DNA of 64,000 nt from positions 124,001 through 188,000 of the forward strand of contig NZ_VZDQ01000011.1 in assembly GCF_009602435.1 (NCBI RefSeq), in the 5' to 3' direction. This document shows, piece by piece, positions 17,603-27,100 of the stretch (within the stretch, counting starts at the first letter, position 1; each line of letters opens with the position of its first letter). A model generated the notes under the pieces. The model worked only from the letters and a program-made list of their open reading frames with translations, was not told the origin of the DNA and did no database searches. The stretch comes from Sediminibacillus terrae. Lineage in GTDB: Bacteria > Bacillota > Bacilli > Bacillales > Amphibacillaceae. A program made the translations under genes and the position numbers.

Positions 17603-18892
17603 CTATCTTGTCTCCATTCTTTGTTTCAACGCCCGGATACCGGCCACGACAAACGGAATATAAAGGATTACCGCCAAAGCCAGATTGAATATCTGGAGAG
17701 CAATCCCCCTCCAGCTTCCTCCTGTCACTAGATACCCACTCAAAATCGGAGGCGTCGTCCATGGGAGAATGGCGACAGTTTTAGGAACGATTCCGGTTGC
17801 CAGCGCGATATAGGATGTAACTGTGAGTATTACAGGAATGAGTATGAAGGGGAGCATCATAATTGGATTTAGTACGATCGGCAGTCCGAAGATGACGGGT
17901 TCATTTATATTGAAAAGCCCAGCCGGTGCCGATAGCTTTGCAACTTCCCGATATGGATGATTTTTCTCTTGACGGATGACGAAAAATATAGCAATCAGCA
18001 AAGCGATTGTCGTACCGGATCCACCCATGAACACAAAAGAATCGAGGAATGGTTTGGTCACGATATTCGGTACATCGAAAGCGGAAACGCCGCTTTGGTA
18101 CAAGGAGAGATTTTTTTCGATGAGCGGCAGATAAACCGGCTCGATGACAGAACCGATAATATTGGTTCCATGTAAACCGAAGAACCATAACAAGTGATTC
18201 AAGAAAGATACAACCATTGCTGCCGGCAGCGTATTTCCAAGTCCTTGCAAAGGTTCTTGAATGATATTGAAAATCCATTCAAAAATGCTGATTTCCGCAA
18301 AGTGACTCATCAGAGCTTGAAACAAGCCTACGAGGATCAAAATGATGGATGCAGGGATCAGCGCGGTAAACGAACGGGCGACTCCATCAGGTACCCCTTC
18401 CGGCATTTTTATCGTCAGCCTGGATTGAAGCAGGTATCGAAATAATTCAGTAAGAACCAATGCTAGTATAATTGCGACAAACAACCCCTGTGCCCCCAAC
18501 CAGGCAAAACTCAATCCCCAGTCCGGGGTTTCGGGAACAAGCATGATATAAGCAGCTGCAGTTATCAATCCTGAAGACAATCCGTCTATTTCATAAGACT
18601 TTGCCAGATTATAAGCAATGGAAAATGCGATCAACAAACCGAGAACTGCAAACGTGCCATTCCAAATACTCCCGCCCACCTTTTGCCAGTTTCCCTCACC
18701 GAAAATACCATTTAATATACCTGGCAAGTCGAAACTTCCGAAAGGCGGAAAATTGTTTATCAGGATCCCTATCGACCCAATGATAACGAGCGGCATGATG
18801 GCGACAAAACCATCCCGGATAGCAACTAGATGACGCTGAGCCCCTATCCTCCCGGCTACTTCAATAAACCTTTGCATGAGCGGATGATTCAT
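17603..18892 (-). CDS. PTS EIIC, cellobiose/chitobiose family
   Basis: Membrane sugar channel of 429 residues with about ten hydrophobic segments, of the Lac-family EIIC (CelB/ChbC type). Conserved signatures include the LLWFFGLHGTNI segment and the FNINEPVIFGLPIVLNP motif that lines the sugar site. It probably brings in a beta-linked disaccharide as the 6-phosphate. The neighbouring ChbG-like deacetylase suggests chito-oligosaccharides (inference). Transcribed away from the GntR regulator. Confidence 0.92.
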   Translation of the reverse strand: MNHPLMQRFIEVAGRIGAQRHLVAIRDGFVAIMPLVIIGSIGILINNFPPFGSFDLPGILNGIFGEGNWQKVGGSIWNGTFAVLGLLIAFSIAYNLAKSYEIDGLSSGLITAAAYIMLVPETPDWGLSFAWLGAQGLFVAIILALVLTELFRYLLQSRLTIKMPEGVPDGVARSFTALIPASIILILVGLFQALMSHFAEISIFEWIFNIIQEPLQGLGNTLPAAMVVSFLNHLLWFFGLHGTNIIGSVIEPVYLPLIEKNLSLYQSGVSAFDVPNIVTKPFLDSFVFMGGSGTTIALLIAIFFVIRQEKNHPYREVAKLSAPAGLFNINEPVIFGLPIVLNPIMMLPFILIPVILTVTSYIALATGIVPKTVAILPWTTPPILSGYLVTGGSWRGIALQIFNLALAVILYIPFVVAGIRALKQRMETR

Positions 18893-19258
18893 TCCGATTA
18901 CCCCCTAAATGAAATGATGGGAAGAGTGAATATATGCAGTTCCGTGGTTTAGGTTAGTCACCTTTTCATTTCTTCCCCTGTTTCTTTACAGCCAGTTAAT
19001 TCACCGACTATACCCAATTAAACAACCTGGCAATTCCCATTCAGTTCAGTCCACGGCCAATAATTTCATCCATCACATTGATGATCATTCCTTTCACAGA
19101 TCAGAAGTCGAATGTCATGACAAGTTCTTTTTAAAGATGTTTATGCGTCAGAGGCACAGAAAATGTATCATACAAATAATTCTCCGCCCATACAATATGG
19201 AGTAAGAGCCGGATTTGTCATAACAAACTACAGCCGCTTTTCAGATGGGAGTTATGCA
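18893..19258. other. Divergent control region between PTS and GntR gene
   Basis: This 366-base region separates the EIIC and GntR starts and must hold both promoters and the regulator's site. I see AT-rich stretches but no perfect long palindrome, and no confident NagR-like or cre box. Confidence 0.4.
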
Positions 19259-19987
19259 ATGAACAATAATCTATCATTACATGAATACATTAAAGAGGAA
19301 TTGCTTACTAGCATTAAAACCGGCCACTACCAAATCGGCGAAAAGATTCCGACGGAAATGGAACTTTGCAACATATTTAACGTGAGCAGAACGACCGTGA
19401 GAACAGCCTTGAATCAATTGACACAAGAAGGATACCTGGCACGCCATCAAGGGCGGGGTACATATGTAGCAGATCTAAAGGTAAAGCAAACCCTTTCCCA
19501 CACAATCAAACGGTATAGCGACCAGATAGCAATACAAGGAAAGAAGCCAAAAATCATGTTACTCGGCCTTCAGGTAATCCCGGCTGATCAGCAACTTTCC
19601 CACTCTTTATCCATATCCATCAACGATGCCGTGCAGCGAATAGAGAGAATCCGGCTGGCAGACCAAGAACCAATCCAATATGAAATTTCTTATATCCCTT
19701 GGCACATAGCACCCGGTCTTACGAAACAGCATGCCGAAACATCCCTCTATGCAGCCTTACAAGACGTCTTTCATATTCCGATTGGAAAAACGACTGAACA
19801 AGTAGAAATCACCTTTGCAAACGAGCGAATCTGCAGCCATTTACAGTGTGACACTGGATTGCCGCTCTTCTATATCGAGACAACAGCAGAAGATAAGCAC
19901 GGAAACAAGATCGAATTTTCACACTCCTATTTTCGCGGAGACAAAACAAATTTCATCATCGAACGATTGTATGACCAAAATACTTAA
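19259..19987 (+). CDS. GntR/HutC-family regulator with UTRA domain
   Basis: Repressor of 242 residues: a winged helix (about 5-72) with the typical EKIPTEMELCNIFNVSRTTV helices, then a UTRA effector domain (about 90-235) that in this family binds phosphosugars. I prefer ATG 19259 with GGGAG 7 bases upstream over a reading 32 codons longer. It stands divergent from the PTS genes and 21 bases before the deacetylase, so it likely controls both. Confidence 0.9.
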   Translation: MNNNLSLHEYIKEELLTSIKTGHYQIGEKIPTEMELCNIFNVSRTTVRTALNQLTQEGYLARHQGRGTYVADLKVKQTLSHTIKRYSDQIAIQGKKPKIMLLGLQVIPADQQLSHSLSISINDAVQRIERIRLADQEPIQYEISYIPWHIAPGLTKQHAETSLYAALQDVFHIPIGKTTEQVEITFANERICSHLQCDTGLPLFYIETTAEDKHGNKIEFSHSYFRGDKTNFIIERLYDQNT

Positions 19988-20008
19988 TAAAAGAAAGGAA
20001 ACAGAAGG

Positions 20009-20707
20009 ATGGAAGTTTTATTTAATGCAGATGACTTCGGTTTGACGAAAGGCGTCAATGACGGAATCATAGAAGCTTTTGTGAATGGAGTGGTAGGTTC
20101 CGCAACTTTAATGATGAATGGTCTTGCCGTGGAGGATGCTGTAGCAGCGGCAAAACATCATCCTCGTTTGAAGGTCGGAATCCACCTTGTTCTTACTTGG
20201 GGAAAAGCCCTGTGTCCTGACTTAAAGCAGATTGTCGACAAAGAAGGCACCTTTCTTCTGAGGAGTAACTTTCGTGAAACCACTGTTCCTGATTTGAAGG
20301 AAACCGAAAAAGAATGGCGGACGCAATTGGAGGCGTTTCTTTCTACAGGGTTGCCCCTTCATCATATCGACAGCCACCATCATATTCATGGCTGGGAACC
20401 ACTGAAAGAGTTGACGCTGCGATTAGCTGAAGACTATCGGGTTCCTGTTCGATTTGCAGAATCGCTTCGCTGCCATCCCGATCACCTTTTGACCGATGTT
20501 CTGTGGACAGATTTTTATGGACAAGGGATAACCAGGCAGATATTCGATCACTTACCCAGGGTCCCAACCGGTAAAGTGGAAGTCATGACCCATCCGGCTT
20601 TTGTAGATACCGAGCTTCAAGCAAACAGTTCCTATAACGAACTACGCGATCTTGAAAGAGAAATCCTTTGTTCGCTGGAAATACCAGATTGGGTGACGCT
20701 CCTATAA
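20009..20707 (+). CDS. chbG: ChbG/YdjC-family carbohydrate deacetylase
   Basis: Metal-dependent deacetylase of 232 residues. The family's metal motifs are present: NADDFG (6-11), the HIDSHHHIHG box (about 118-127) and THPAFVD in the last quarter. ChbG removes one acetyl group from diacetylchitobiose-type sugars so they can be sensed and cut. Co-transcription with the GntR regulator beside a Lac-family PTS fits chito-oligosaccharide use. No phospho-glucosidase is nearby. Confidence 0.88.
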   Translation: MEVLFNADDFGLTKGVNDGIIEAFVNGVVGSATLMMNGLAVEDAVAAAKHHPRLKVGIHLVLTWGKALCPDLKQIVDKEGTFLLRSNFRETTVPDLKETEKEWRTQLEAFLSTGLPLHHIDSHHHIHGWEPLKELTLRLAEDYRVPVRFAESLRCHPDHLLTDVLWTDFYGQGITRQIFDHLPRVPTGKVEVMTHPAFVDTELQANSSYNELRDLEREILCSLEIPDWVTLL

Positions 20708-20903
20708 GTGCGGCGAAAAGGACACTTCGTATTTCTCCATCGGCTCGATTTTCCGCTGATCTCTTTTTTAGTGGATACATTCCGTTTCTCAAACCTACGC
20801 CGAACTCAAATTTCCTCTTCCTTTTTATTCTTCTTTTTAGAACACGCACCATAAATAGCTTTGCTTAGTAGAATCAAACTATCTTATTCGTTATAATAAA
20901 AAA

Positions 20904-20925
20904 GAGAAGTGCGCCAACACTTCTC
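20904..20925 (-). terminator. Intrinsic terminator of the ABC operon
   Basis: On the minus strand GAGAAGTG and CACTTCTC form an 8-bp stem followed by TTTTTT, 61 bases after the ATPase stop. Confidence 0.9.
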
Positions 20926-20985
20926 CCCGGTCCCTGTCTTCAAGGGACGAAATCAGACAACTTTTTCGGAAAGCTTCCTTCTGCT

Positions 20986-21696
20986 TCAACGCAAAGGGGG
21001 CTTTTCGTCATGAATCTTCCGCTTCTCATACATCATGCCATCTTCCAAATAGAGAATTCTATCACATAAATCCAGCATCCGTTCATCATGTGTGACCATA
21101 ACCGCACTCTTTTGTCTGTTTTTTACTTCCTTCCTTAACATCTTTACTACCCTTCTTCCTTTTTCTGAATCAAGGCTGGCTGTTGGTTCATCGGCCAAGA
21201 TACAATCAGGGTCATTCATAAATGCCCGGGCAATTGCAACCCGCTGTTTTTCCCCGCCGGATAGCTGGTCCACACGACTGTTTTCCCGATGGGTCAAACC
21301 CAAATCATTTATTAAGTGTGCGGCTTTTTCTCGCTGTTCCCGGTCTCTTTTTGAGACAATTTCAGCTACCAATAATAACTGCTCTTGTACCGTTAAATAC
21401 GGAATCAAATGTGCAGTCTGAAAAATGAATCCTAGTTTGTCTTTACGAATTTTTTTCAATCGTCGAACACTGGCATTGGTCACTTCTTGTCCGCTGATCA
21501 CTATCGATCCGCTGCTTGGTGTCAATAATGCTCCCATAATCGAAAGTAAGGTGCTTTTCCCAGAACCGGAAGGGCCGACAATTGCCACGAACTCTCCCCG
21601 TTTTATTTCCATTGAAACATTTTTCAATACTTCGACCGATCTATCACCATCCAAAAATACCTTTGATATATTCTCCAGTTTTACAATTCCATTCAT
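20986..21696 (-). CDS. MacB/LolD-type ABC ATPase
   Basis: ATPase of 236 residues: Walker [10 protein letters not shown] at 41-49, signature [14 protein letters not shown], and ADEPTASLD. It belongs to the group that works with FtsX-like permeases to move lipids or peptides, or to drive an envelope process. Its ATG overlaps the permease stop by one base (TGATG), with GGGAGG 9 bases upstream. Last gene of the padR operon. Confidence 0.92.
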   Translation of the reverse strand: MNGIVKLENISKVFLDGDRSVEVLKNVSMEIKRGEFVAIVGPSGSGKSTLLSIMGALLTPSSGSIVISGQEVTNASVRRLKKIRKDKLGFIFQTAHLIPYLTVQEQLLLVAEIVSKRDREQREKAAHLINDLGLTHRENSRVDQLSGGEKQRVAIARAFMNDPDCILADEPTASLDSEKGRRVVKMLRKEVKNRQKSAVMVTHDERMLDLCDRILYLEDGMMYEKRKIHDEKPPLR

Positions 21697-22760
21697 CAAT
21701 CAGCCCTCCCTATTGCTTCCAAAGGATCCGTCTTTGCAACTTGATGTACAGATACCAGCGAACCGGAAACATTTAGTGCTAAAAAAACAATGCCCGTGAA
21801 GCCAATCATATGCCAGGAGATCTCAAACGGCATTTCTTCAGGAAGTAACTTCGTCATTCCGGATACCCCAAGCAGACTGAGAACAAGACCAGAGATTGTT
21901 AGAAAAACGACCTGCAGCACCAAACCTTTTGCGATAAAAGCAGTGCTGGCTCCGATTGCCTTTAAAACTCCAAATTGGTTTCTTTTTTGAATCGTAATCA
22001 CGTAGAAAAATACAGTTGACACAAATGCAGAGATAATAAACAAGAATGTGACCATCATCATCAGCGAGCCTTGTGTTTCAGAATAACCAGGCATCGATTC
22101 TACTGTCTTTTCTAATGTCAAAACATCCATCTTTGCCACGTCTGTTTCCTTTCCATAGTAAAGCAGCGCCTGATTTTTGTCCGGATTGCTGAATGGCTGC
22201 TTGTTCCAATCATTTAAACTCGTATAAACAACTGGCATATGACTGTAGGTGTGATTTTCAAGAAAGCCAGCAATCGTAAACTCCACACCTAAGTTTTCAT
22301 CATGCAAGGTATCATGCAAGGCATACCCCTGCCGTTTTAATGATTTATCCACTACGACCTCTTCCCCAGTAATCTCTTCTATGGGCTTTCCCTCAATGAC
22401 TGGCGGAAGAGATGGATGATCTGTCTCTAATGCAAAGTACACCACATCTGCAACAGCATTCCCCCCCTTAACTGTAGACATGGTAATCGTAAGTGGAGTG
22501 AATTGATCTTTTGCGACAGAGTCTTCCAATTCTTCCTGCGCATTTTTGCCAACTTCCGACTTTAAAATATTTCCATCGGCTTCCGAATTCATCACTACAT
22601 AATCTGCGGGCAGATTTTTTAGCGAGGAACTGTCTGCAGTAGCCAATCCGCTTGCCAGGCCATTAATGAAAAAAAGCAGGAAGAGAATAGCTGTTAAAAT
22701 AAAGCCGACCATTGCATACTTCAGCTTGGAAAATTTTAATTCTTTGAATGCTAAAAACAT
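21696..22760 (-). CDS. FtsX/MacB-type ABC permease
   Basis: Membrane protein of 354 residues with one N-terminal span (about 15-37), a large extracellular domain (about 38-235) and three C-terminal spans, the classic FtsX-like topology. The ending TDPLEAIGRAD has the usual P(L/I)EAI motif that contacts the ATPase. It partners the overlapping ATPase gene. Substrate unknown; export or resistance against an envelope-active compound is typical. Confidence 0.92.
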   Translation of the reverse strand: MFLAFKELKFSKLKYAMVGFILTAILFLLFFINGLASGLATADSSSLKNLPADYVVMNSEADGNILKSEVGKNAQEELEDSVAKDQFTPLTITMSTVKGGNAVADVVYFALETDHPSLPPVIEGKPIEEITGEEVVVDKSLKRQGYALHDTLHDENLGVEFTIAGFLENHTYSHMPVVYTSLNDWNKQPFSNPDKNQALLYYGKETDVAKMDVLTLEKTVESMPGYSETQGSLMMMVTFLFIISAFVSTVFFYVITIQKRNQFGVLKAIGASTAFIAKGLVLQVVFLTISGLVLSLLGVSGMTKLLPEEMPFEISWHMIGFTGIVFLALNVSGSLVSVHQVAKTDPLEAIGRAD

Positions 22761-22772
22761 AACACTCCCCCC

Positions 22773-23435
22773 TTACCTTCCTTTTTTCCGATCTGTCCCT
22801 GTAAACAACAGCCCAAGCAACAAGCCAAACCCAGCCAGGAAAAACACCATGAAAGAACTGATTCCGATAAAAATTTCACCAGTCGCAAAACCGGAAGTAA
22901 ATGCCGTAAACAAACTGAACAGAATCAATCCGACCGACAAACCATATAGCATGGCACGCACCTTGGTCATGGCGTACTTTTTGTTTGTTTCCCTAGTCAG
23001 GAGACTGTATGCGATAAGCGCTCCACCTAACACGATGAAAATAGCCGGTCCGGTAACAGCTTCCAATGGAAGCTTCATAAAATACAGCATAGCCATTGTC
23101 AACAGACCGAAAAGACCAATCAGTATGCCAGTGATTAATCCAACAGTGGAAACACGGGCGGTCATGGAAGAATAGACCTCTTTTCTCGTCTGATCCTGGC
23201 CGATCTGCCGCATATCCTCAACGAGGCCGCTCAAATCACCCATCGAACTAACAGCCTCCTTGAAGGCTTCCTCTTCATTCATGCCGGCTTTTTTATAATC
23301 GATGACCTTTTCCTTCAGGTTGATGGACAGCTCCTCTTTTAGTTCGTACAACTGTTGACTATCGCCAATTCCAGCAAACAAATTGTCTACATAGGATCGA
23401 ATTTTTTGATTAAGATCCTGGTTCATTCTCTTCAT
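22773..23435 (-). CDS. Permease-prefix-domain membrane protein
   Basis: Protein of 220 residues: an N-terminal helical domain (about 1-75) like the permease prefix domain 1, then four or five hydrophobic segments. Such proteins commonly sit between a PadR regulator and an ABC exporter. The ATG at 23435 has GGAGG 8 bases upstream and lies inside the padR gene, giving a 26-base overlap. Role unknown, probably linked to the exporter. Confidence 0.82.
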   Translation of the reverse strand: MKRMNQDLNQKIRSYVDNLFAGIGDSQQLYELKEELSINLKEKVIDYKKAGMNEEEAFKEAVSSMGDLSGLVEDMRQIGQDQTRKEVYSSMTARVSTVGLITGILIGLFGLLTMAMLYFMKLPLEAVTGPAIFIVLGGALIAYSLLTRETNKKYAMTKVRAMLYGLSVGLILFSLFTAFTSGFATGEIFIGISSFMVFFLAGFGLLLGLLFTGTDRKKGR

Positions 23436-23775
23436 TCTGAATTCCTCCCTCGATTAATCGGTTCAAAACATTCTTGGCAAAATGCCAATCCTGTTTGTTT
23501 TGTTTATAACGCTGCATACCTGTGTCTGTTATACGGTAGTATTTCCGGCGTCCTCCTTGCGTTTCGTCCCCCCAATAAGAAGCGATATACCCCTCCTTCT
23601 CCAATCGGCGAAAAGCAGTATAAAGCGTCGCTTCTTTCAATTCATACTGATTTCCACTGAGCGCGATAATCGTCTTGTAAATTTGATAGCCATAGCTATC
23701 CCCCTGCTGTAATACATTCAATATGATGGTGTCAGTGTGCCCTCTGATCAGGTCTGTCGAAATATTACTGGCCAA
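23410..23775 (-). CDS. PadR-family transcriptional regulator
   Basis: Regulator of 121 residues with the PadR winged helix (about 10-85). Characteristic segments are ILNVLQQGDSYGYQI, LKEATLYTAFRRLEKEGYI and GRRKYYRIT. It is first in the operon with the prefix-domain protein and ABC exporter, so it is probably their repressor, released by an exporter substrate. The start is TTG 23775 after AGGAGGTGATG; an ATG in the same place is out of frame. Confidence 0.92.
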   Translation of the reverse strand: MASNISTDLIRGHTDTIILNVLQQGDSYGYQIYKTIIALSGNQYELKEATLYTAFRRLEKEGYIASYWGDETQGGRRKYYRITDTGMQRYKQNKQDWHFAKNVLNRLIEGGIQNEENEPGS

Positions 23776-23798
23776 TTTTTCATCACCTCCTGAAATAC

Positions 23799-23833
23799 AA
23801 TTTAAAACACATTACTTTGTCTGTCAAGGTAAT
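23799..23833 (-). promoter_or_regulatory. padR promoter with overlapping operator
   Basis: On the minus strand a consensus -35 TTGACA (23822-23827) and a weaker -10 TAAATT (23799-23804) are 17 bases apart. The inverted repeat ATTAC-N13-GTAAT (23811-23833) covers the -35 box. I infer autoregulation by the PadR protein. Confidence 0.65.
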
Positions 23834-23870
23834 TTATCACAAATAATAATGTATCGAAAATAAAATCAAA

Positions 23871-23918
23871 AAAATACTGAAACCGGAAGCTTTCTCACTT
23901 GCCAATTTCAGTATTTTT
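23871..23918. terminator. Bidirectional intrinsic terminator
   Basis: AAAATACTGAAA (23871-23882) pairs with TTTCAGTATTTTT (23906-23918) across a 23-base loop, with A/T runs on both sides. It can end the RNase H-like gene on the minus strand. Confidence 0.8.
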
Positions 23919-23941
23919 CTCCGTTTTTATGTTTTGTTTAC

Positions 23942-24589
23942 TTATTTCGTACCTGTGATGGCAATCCCACGCAGCGCCTGTGTAGCGAGCTGGTCTGCCT
24001 CCTTATTCAACTTGCGGGAAACAAGCTGAAAGGAAGGATCGATGCCCAGTTCATCCAGCAGGGTTTCGATGCGATCTATCCACTTGGATAGCTCTTTTTC
24101 ATAACATGGCCAATCCCCACTCAATTGATGTAAGACAACCTGCGAATCACCGATAAAAGTGACAGGAAGGTCATGCACCCCCATATACGCCAACTCTTGC
24201 AGCGCCAAATGAAAAGCGGCATATTCTGCTTCATTGTTCGTATCCAACTCTTCTACTTGTGCATTTTTTCTCAGACGAAGCGATTTTCCGTTTTGTTCAT
24301 AATAAATAGCACATCCTAAACCCGAATGCTGCATATCCTGGTCAAAGCCGCCATCAAAATATACCGTGACATTATGTGGTTCTGTTTCTATTTCAGCAAT
24401 AAATTTTTTTAATTCCTTTAACGTCCATTCCATATCGCGGCTATCGAGAAAATGGATTTGTTTTGCCCGTCCGGATTTTTCCAAATCCTCCGCTATCAGG
24501 ATCGCTTTTCCCGGATTCATTTCTTCCGAATGGAATCTGGCCGTTGTTCCTTTTGGAGTCTGATATAGCATTTCAATACGGATATCCAT
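23942..24589 (-). CDS. ypeP: RNase H-like protein, YpeP type
   Basis: Protein of 215 residues: an N-terminal part of about 70 residues, then an RNase HI fold. The four catalytic acidic positions all appear intact: D79 (VYFDGG), E122 (NNEAEY), D148 (GDSQVV) and D199 (EADQLA). It should be able to cut RNA in RNA-DNA hybrids, though B. subtilis YpeP is poorly studied. The ATG at 24589 follows AAAGGAGGG. Stands alone between terminators. Confidence 0.88.
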   Translation of the reverse strand: MDIRIEMLYQTPKGTTARFHSEEMNPGKAILIAEDLEKSGRAKQIHFLDSRDMEWTLKELKKFIAEIETEPHNVTVYFDGGFDQDMQHSGLGCAIYYEQNGKSLRLRKNAQVEELDTNNEAEYAAFHLALQELAYMGVHDLPVTFIGDSQVVLHQLSGDWPCYEKELSKWIDRIETLLDELGIDPSFQLVSRKLNKEADQLATQALRGIAITGTK

Positions 24590-24814
24590 ACGTATCCCTC
24601 CTTTATCAGGACGATTTTCAGCTGGAGCTGGTGTTTAACAAGAGACTTATGTGCAAAAGTTTAATCCTCTGCTGAGCATTCTCCGCGTTATGATGTAGGC
24701 AAAGGTCCATTTTGTTTTTACAACCAGTGTACCCGGTCAGCCTGCATTATATCATTCATTCCGATTAAAATGATGTATATATATAATAGTTCTGTTTTAA
24801 CCCTAATAAAACCT

Positions 24815-24888
24815 TTGACATCTGCTTAAAAATGATGTAAATTACCCTATGTACGAACATTAACATTAAACTTTATCATAATATTCGT
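24815..24888 (+). promoter_or_regulatory. guaC promoter with PurBox pair
   Basis: The promoter has -35 TTGACA (24815-24820) and a weak -10 TAAATT (24838-24843). Downstream, ACGAACATT (24853-24861) and AATATTCGT (24880-24888) form an inverted pair 18 bases apart. This is the arrangement of PurBoxes bound by PurR, whose known regulon in B. subtilis includes guaC. I infer purine control. Confidence 0.72.
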
Positions 24889-24905
24889 GTTTAGAGGTGT
24901 ATAAC

Positions 24906-25889
24906 ATGGAAAATGTATTTGATTACGAAGATATTCAATTGGTCCCTGCAAAGTGTATCGTAGACAGTCGTTCAGAATGCGACACAACCGTAACGCTTGG
25001 CGGCAACACATTCAAACTTCCGGTGGTTCCCGCCAACATGCAGACGATTATCGATGAAAAAATCGCATTATATTTAGCCGAAAATGGTTATTTCTATATC
25101 ATGCACCGATTCGAACCAGAGAAACGTCTTGCTTTTATGAAGGATATGAAGGATCGTGGTTTGATCGCCTCCATCAGTGTGGGTGTTAAGGAAGAAGAGT
25201 ACCATTTTGTCGAAGAACTGGCAAAAGCGCAGCTTACGCCGGAATACATCACCATCGATATAGCCCATGGCCATTCGAATGCTGTCATCGAAATGATCCA
25301 GCATATCAAAAAACATTTGCCTGCCAGCTTTGTCATCGCCGGCAATGTCGGGACTCCGGAAGCCGTAAGGGAATTGGAGAACGCTGGCGCCGACGCGACA
25401 AAAGTCGGTATCGGCCCTGGCAAAGTATGTATCACAAAAATCAAAACCGGTTTTGGAACCGGCGGCTGGCAACTGGCTGCACTGCGCTGGTGCGCCAAAG
25501 CCGCCAGTAAACCGATTATTGCCGACGGCGGAATCCGGACGCATGGCGATATCGCCAAATCAATCCGGTTCGGTGCCTCCATGGTCATGATTGGATCTCT
25601 GTTCGCGGGCCATGAAGAATCTCCGGGCGAGACAATCGAAACGGACGGCAAGCTTTTCAAAGAATATTTCGGTTCTGCTTCTGAGTTCCAAAAAGGAGAA
25701 AAGAAGAACGTCGAAGGGAAAAAGATGCTTGTCGAGCATAAAGGGTCTCTTTCCGATACGTTGAAAGAGATGGAACAAGATTTGCAATCCTCTATTTCAT
25801 ATGCGGGAGGCAACAAGCTCGACGCCATTCGCAATGTAGATTACGTGATTGTTAAAAATTCTATTTTCAACGGCGACAAAGTGTACTAA
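24906..25889 (+). CDS. guaC: GMP reductase
   Basis: Enzyme of 327 residues that converts GMP to IMP with NADPH, balancing purine pools. It is an IMPDH/GMPR barrel with catalytic C175 in [11 protein letters not shown], the [12 protein letters not shown] phosphate-binding segment, and no CBS domains, which separates it from IMP dehydrogenase. Length matches B. subtilis GuaC. I chose ATG 24906 with AGAGGTG upstream over a GTG three codons earlier. Ends in a strong terminator. Confidence 0.97.
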   Translation: MENVFDYEDIQLVPAKCIVDSRSECDTTVTLGGNTFKLPVVPANMQTIIDEKIALYLAENGYFYIMHRFEPEKRLAFMKDMKDRGLIASISVGVKEEEYHFVEELAKAQLTPEYITIDIAHGHSNAVIEMIQHIKKHLPASFVIAGNVGTPEAVRELENAGADATKVGIGPGKVCITKIKTGFGTGGWQLAALRWCAKAASKPIIADGGIRTHGDIAKSIRFGASMVMIGSLFAGHEESPGETIETDGKLFKEYFGSASEFQKGEKKNVEGKKMLVEHKGSLSDTLKEMEQDLQSSISYAGGNKLDAIRNVDYVIVKNSIFNGDKVY

Positions 25890-25890
25890 C

Positions 25891-25930
25891 AAAAAGGTGA
25901 GCGGGAATTCTTTCCGGCTCACCTTTTTTA
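25891..25930. terminator. Bidirectional intrinsic terminator after guaC
   Basis: AAAAAGGTGAGC (25891-25902) pairs with GGCTCACCTTTTTT (25916-25929). It also serves the converging amidohydrolase gene, whose stop touches it. Confidence 0.93.
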
Positions 25931-27100
25931 TCACGGGCTTGACCTCTGGTCCTGCAAGGAAAAAATTAATTCATTGGCTTTGCGTTTATTGAGTCGATAC
26001 GTTTTGCCTTCCAGCGATAATTCCGCCGCAAGTTCTCTGATGGTTTGTTTCTGCAATTCGGTCGCTGGCTGTTCTTCTATCAACCGCTCATAATTTTGAA
26101 AAGCAACCTTTGCCGCTGTTTCAGGGCTTAGTCGATCAATTAGTTCATACATTGCCCGGTATGCCTTTTCGATTCCGATCTCCACCCCTGAATCAGAACC
26201 GAGAAAAAATTGATCAGGATATTTTTCAATCAGCGGAACAAAATCCTCCAGCGAGTGACTGCTATTTGAATTATACTTGGTAAAACCAGCGAAAAAATCT
26301 ATATATAGATTATCGAATTCAGCAAGCAGCCGCTCCAAGTTTTCCGGTGAATTAAAGACATTTGCGTGGGCGAAAATAAAGATCGTTTCCGGGTTTTTGC
26401 GAAGCGCTGTCTTTAAATAATTTATGTTAATACCTTCCGGGGGATCGATATGCAGCAAAATCGGTGTACGGTAAGATGCTAGTAATGGATAGATATCCGG
26501 GAGTATCCCCCAATATGGATGCTGCCCTTTCCATAATACATCGGCACTTGGAGAATAAGTCGATGCAGCATAAACTTCTCCAACTGCAAGGTATCCTTTT
26601 TCCAGATTTTCTTTTACCCTGTCCATTCCATTTTCCCCCTTTTCCAAAGGAAAACCAGAAAAAGATGGATATATTAAATCTGGATATTCCCTGTAATAAC
26701 GCCAGGCAAGGCGATCTGTGCGGACAGCCGACGGTGCAGAAACATCCCCGAACAAGACCGTTTTATCGATACCATATTTTTCCCACACGTCTTTGCCGAT
26801 CGTTACATGGCTCATATCGTGCGTTTCACTCCTGTGCAGATCATGTACACTATGGCTGTGCACATCTACAATCGGCAAGTCTTTGTAGACTTCATGCAGC
26901 GGCTTGTATCCCTTTTCCCTTCTCATTTCTGCTATAGCTTCCGGCATGGCGGTATCCGGCGTGTACTCCGTATCATTTAACATTACTACTTTGCTTTGTT
27001 GATTCATCACCGCAAACACGACACCTGCTAAAAATGCCAAATAAATGGACAAATATAGCAGGTACCACTTAGATCGGCCTTCCAATCCCTTTTTCTTCAT
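25931..27100 (-). CDS. Membrane-anchored amidohydrolase
   Basis: Protein of 389 residues with one N-terminal transmembrane anchor (about 13-32) and an outside metal-dependent hydrolase domain. The HxH metal motif is H81-S-H83 (DVHSHSV), further metal-ligand candidates are HID and FAHAN, and GSDSGVE carries the late Asp. This is the Amidohydrolase_2 (TIM-barrel) superfamily. An outside location for such a domain is uncommon. The ATG at 27100 has only a weak, very close AGGTGG. It overlaps the end of the preceding gene by 32 bases, implying coupling. Substrate unknown. Confidence 0.82.
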   Translation of the reverse strand: MKKKGLEGRSKWYLLYLSIYLAFLAGVVFAVMNQQSKVVMLNDTEYTPDTAMPEAIAEMRREKGYKPLHEVYKDLPIVDVHSHSVHDLHRSETHDMSHVTIGKDVWEKYGIDKTVLFGDVSAPSAVRTDRLAWRYYREYPDLIYPSFSGFPLEKGENGMDRVKENLEKGYLAVGEVYAASTYSPSADVLWKGQHPYWGILPDIYPLLASYRTPILLHIDPPEGININYLKTALRKNPETIFIFAHANVFNSPENLERLLAEFDNLYIDFFAGFTKYNSNSSHSLEDFVPLIEKYPDQFFLGSDSGVEIGIEKAYRAMYELIDRLSPETAAKVAFQNYERLIEEQPATELQKQTIRELAAELSLEGKTYRLNKRKANELIFSLQDQRSSP

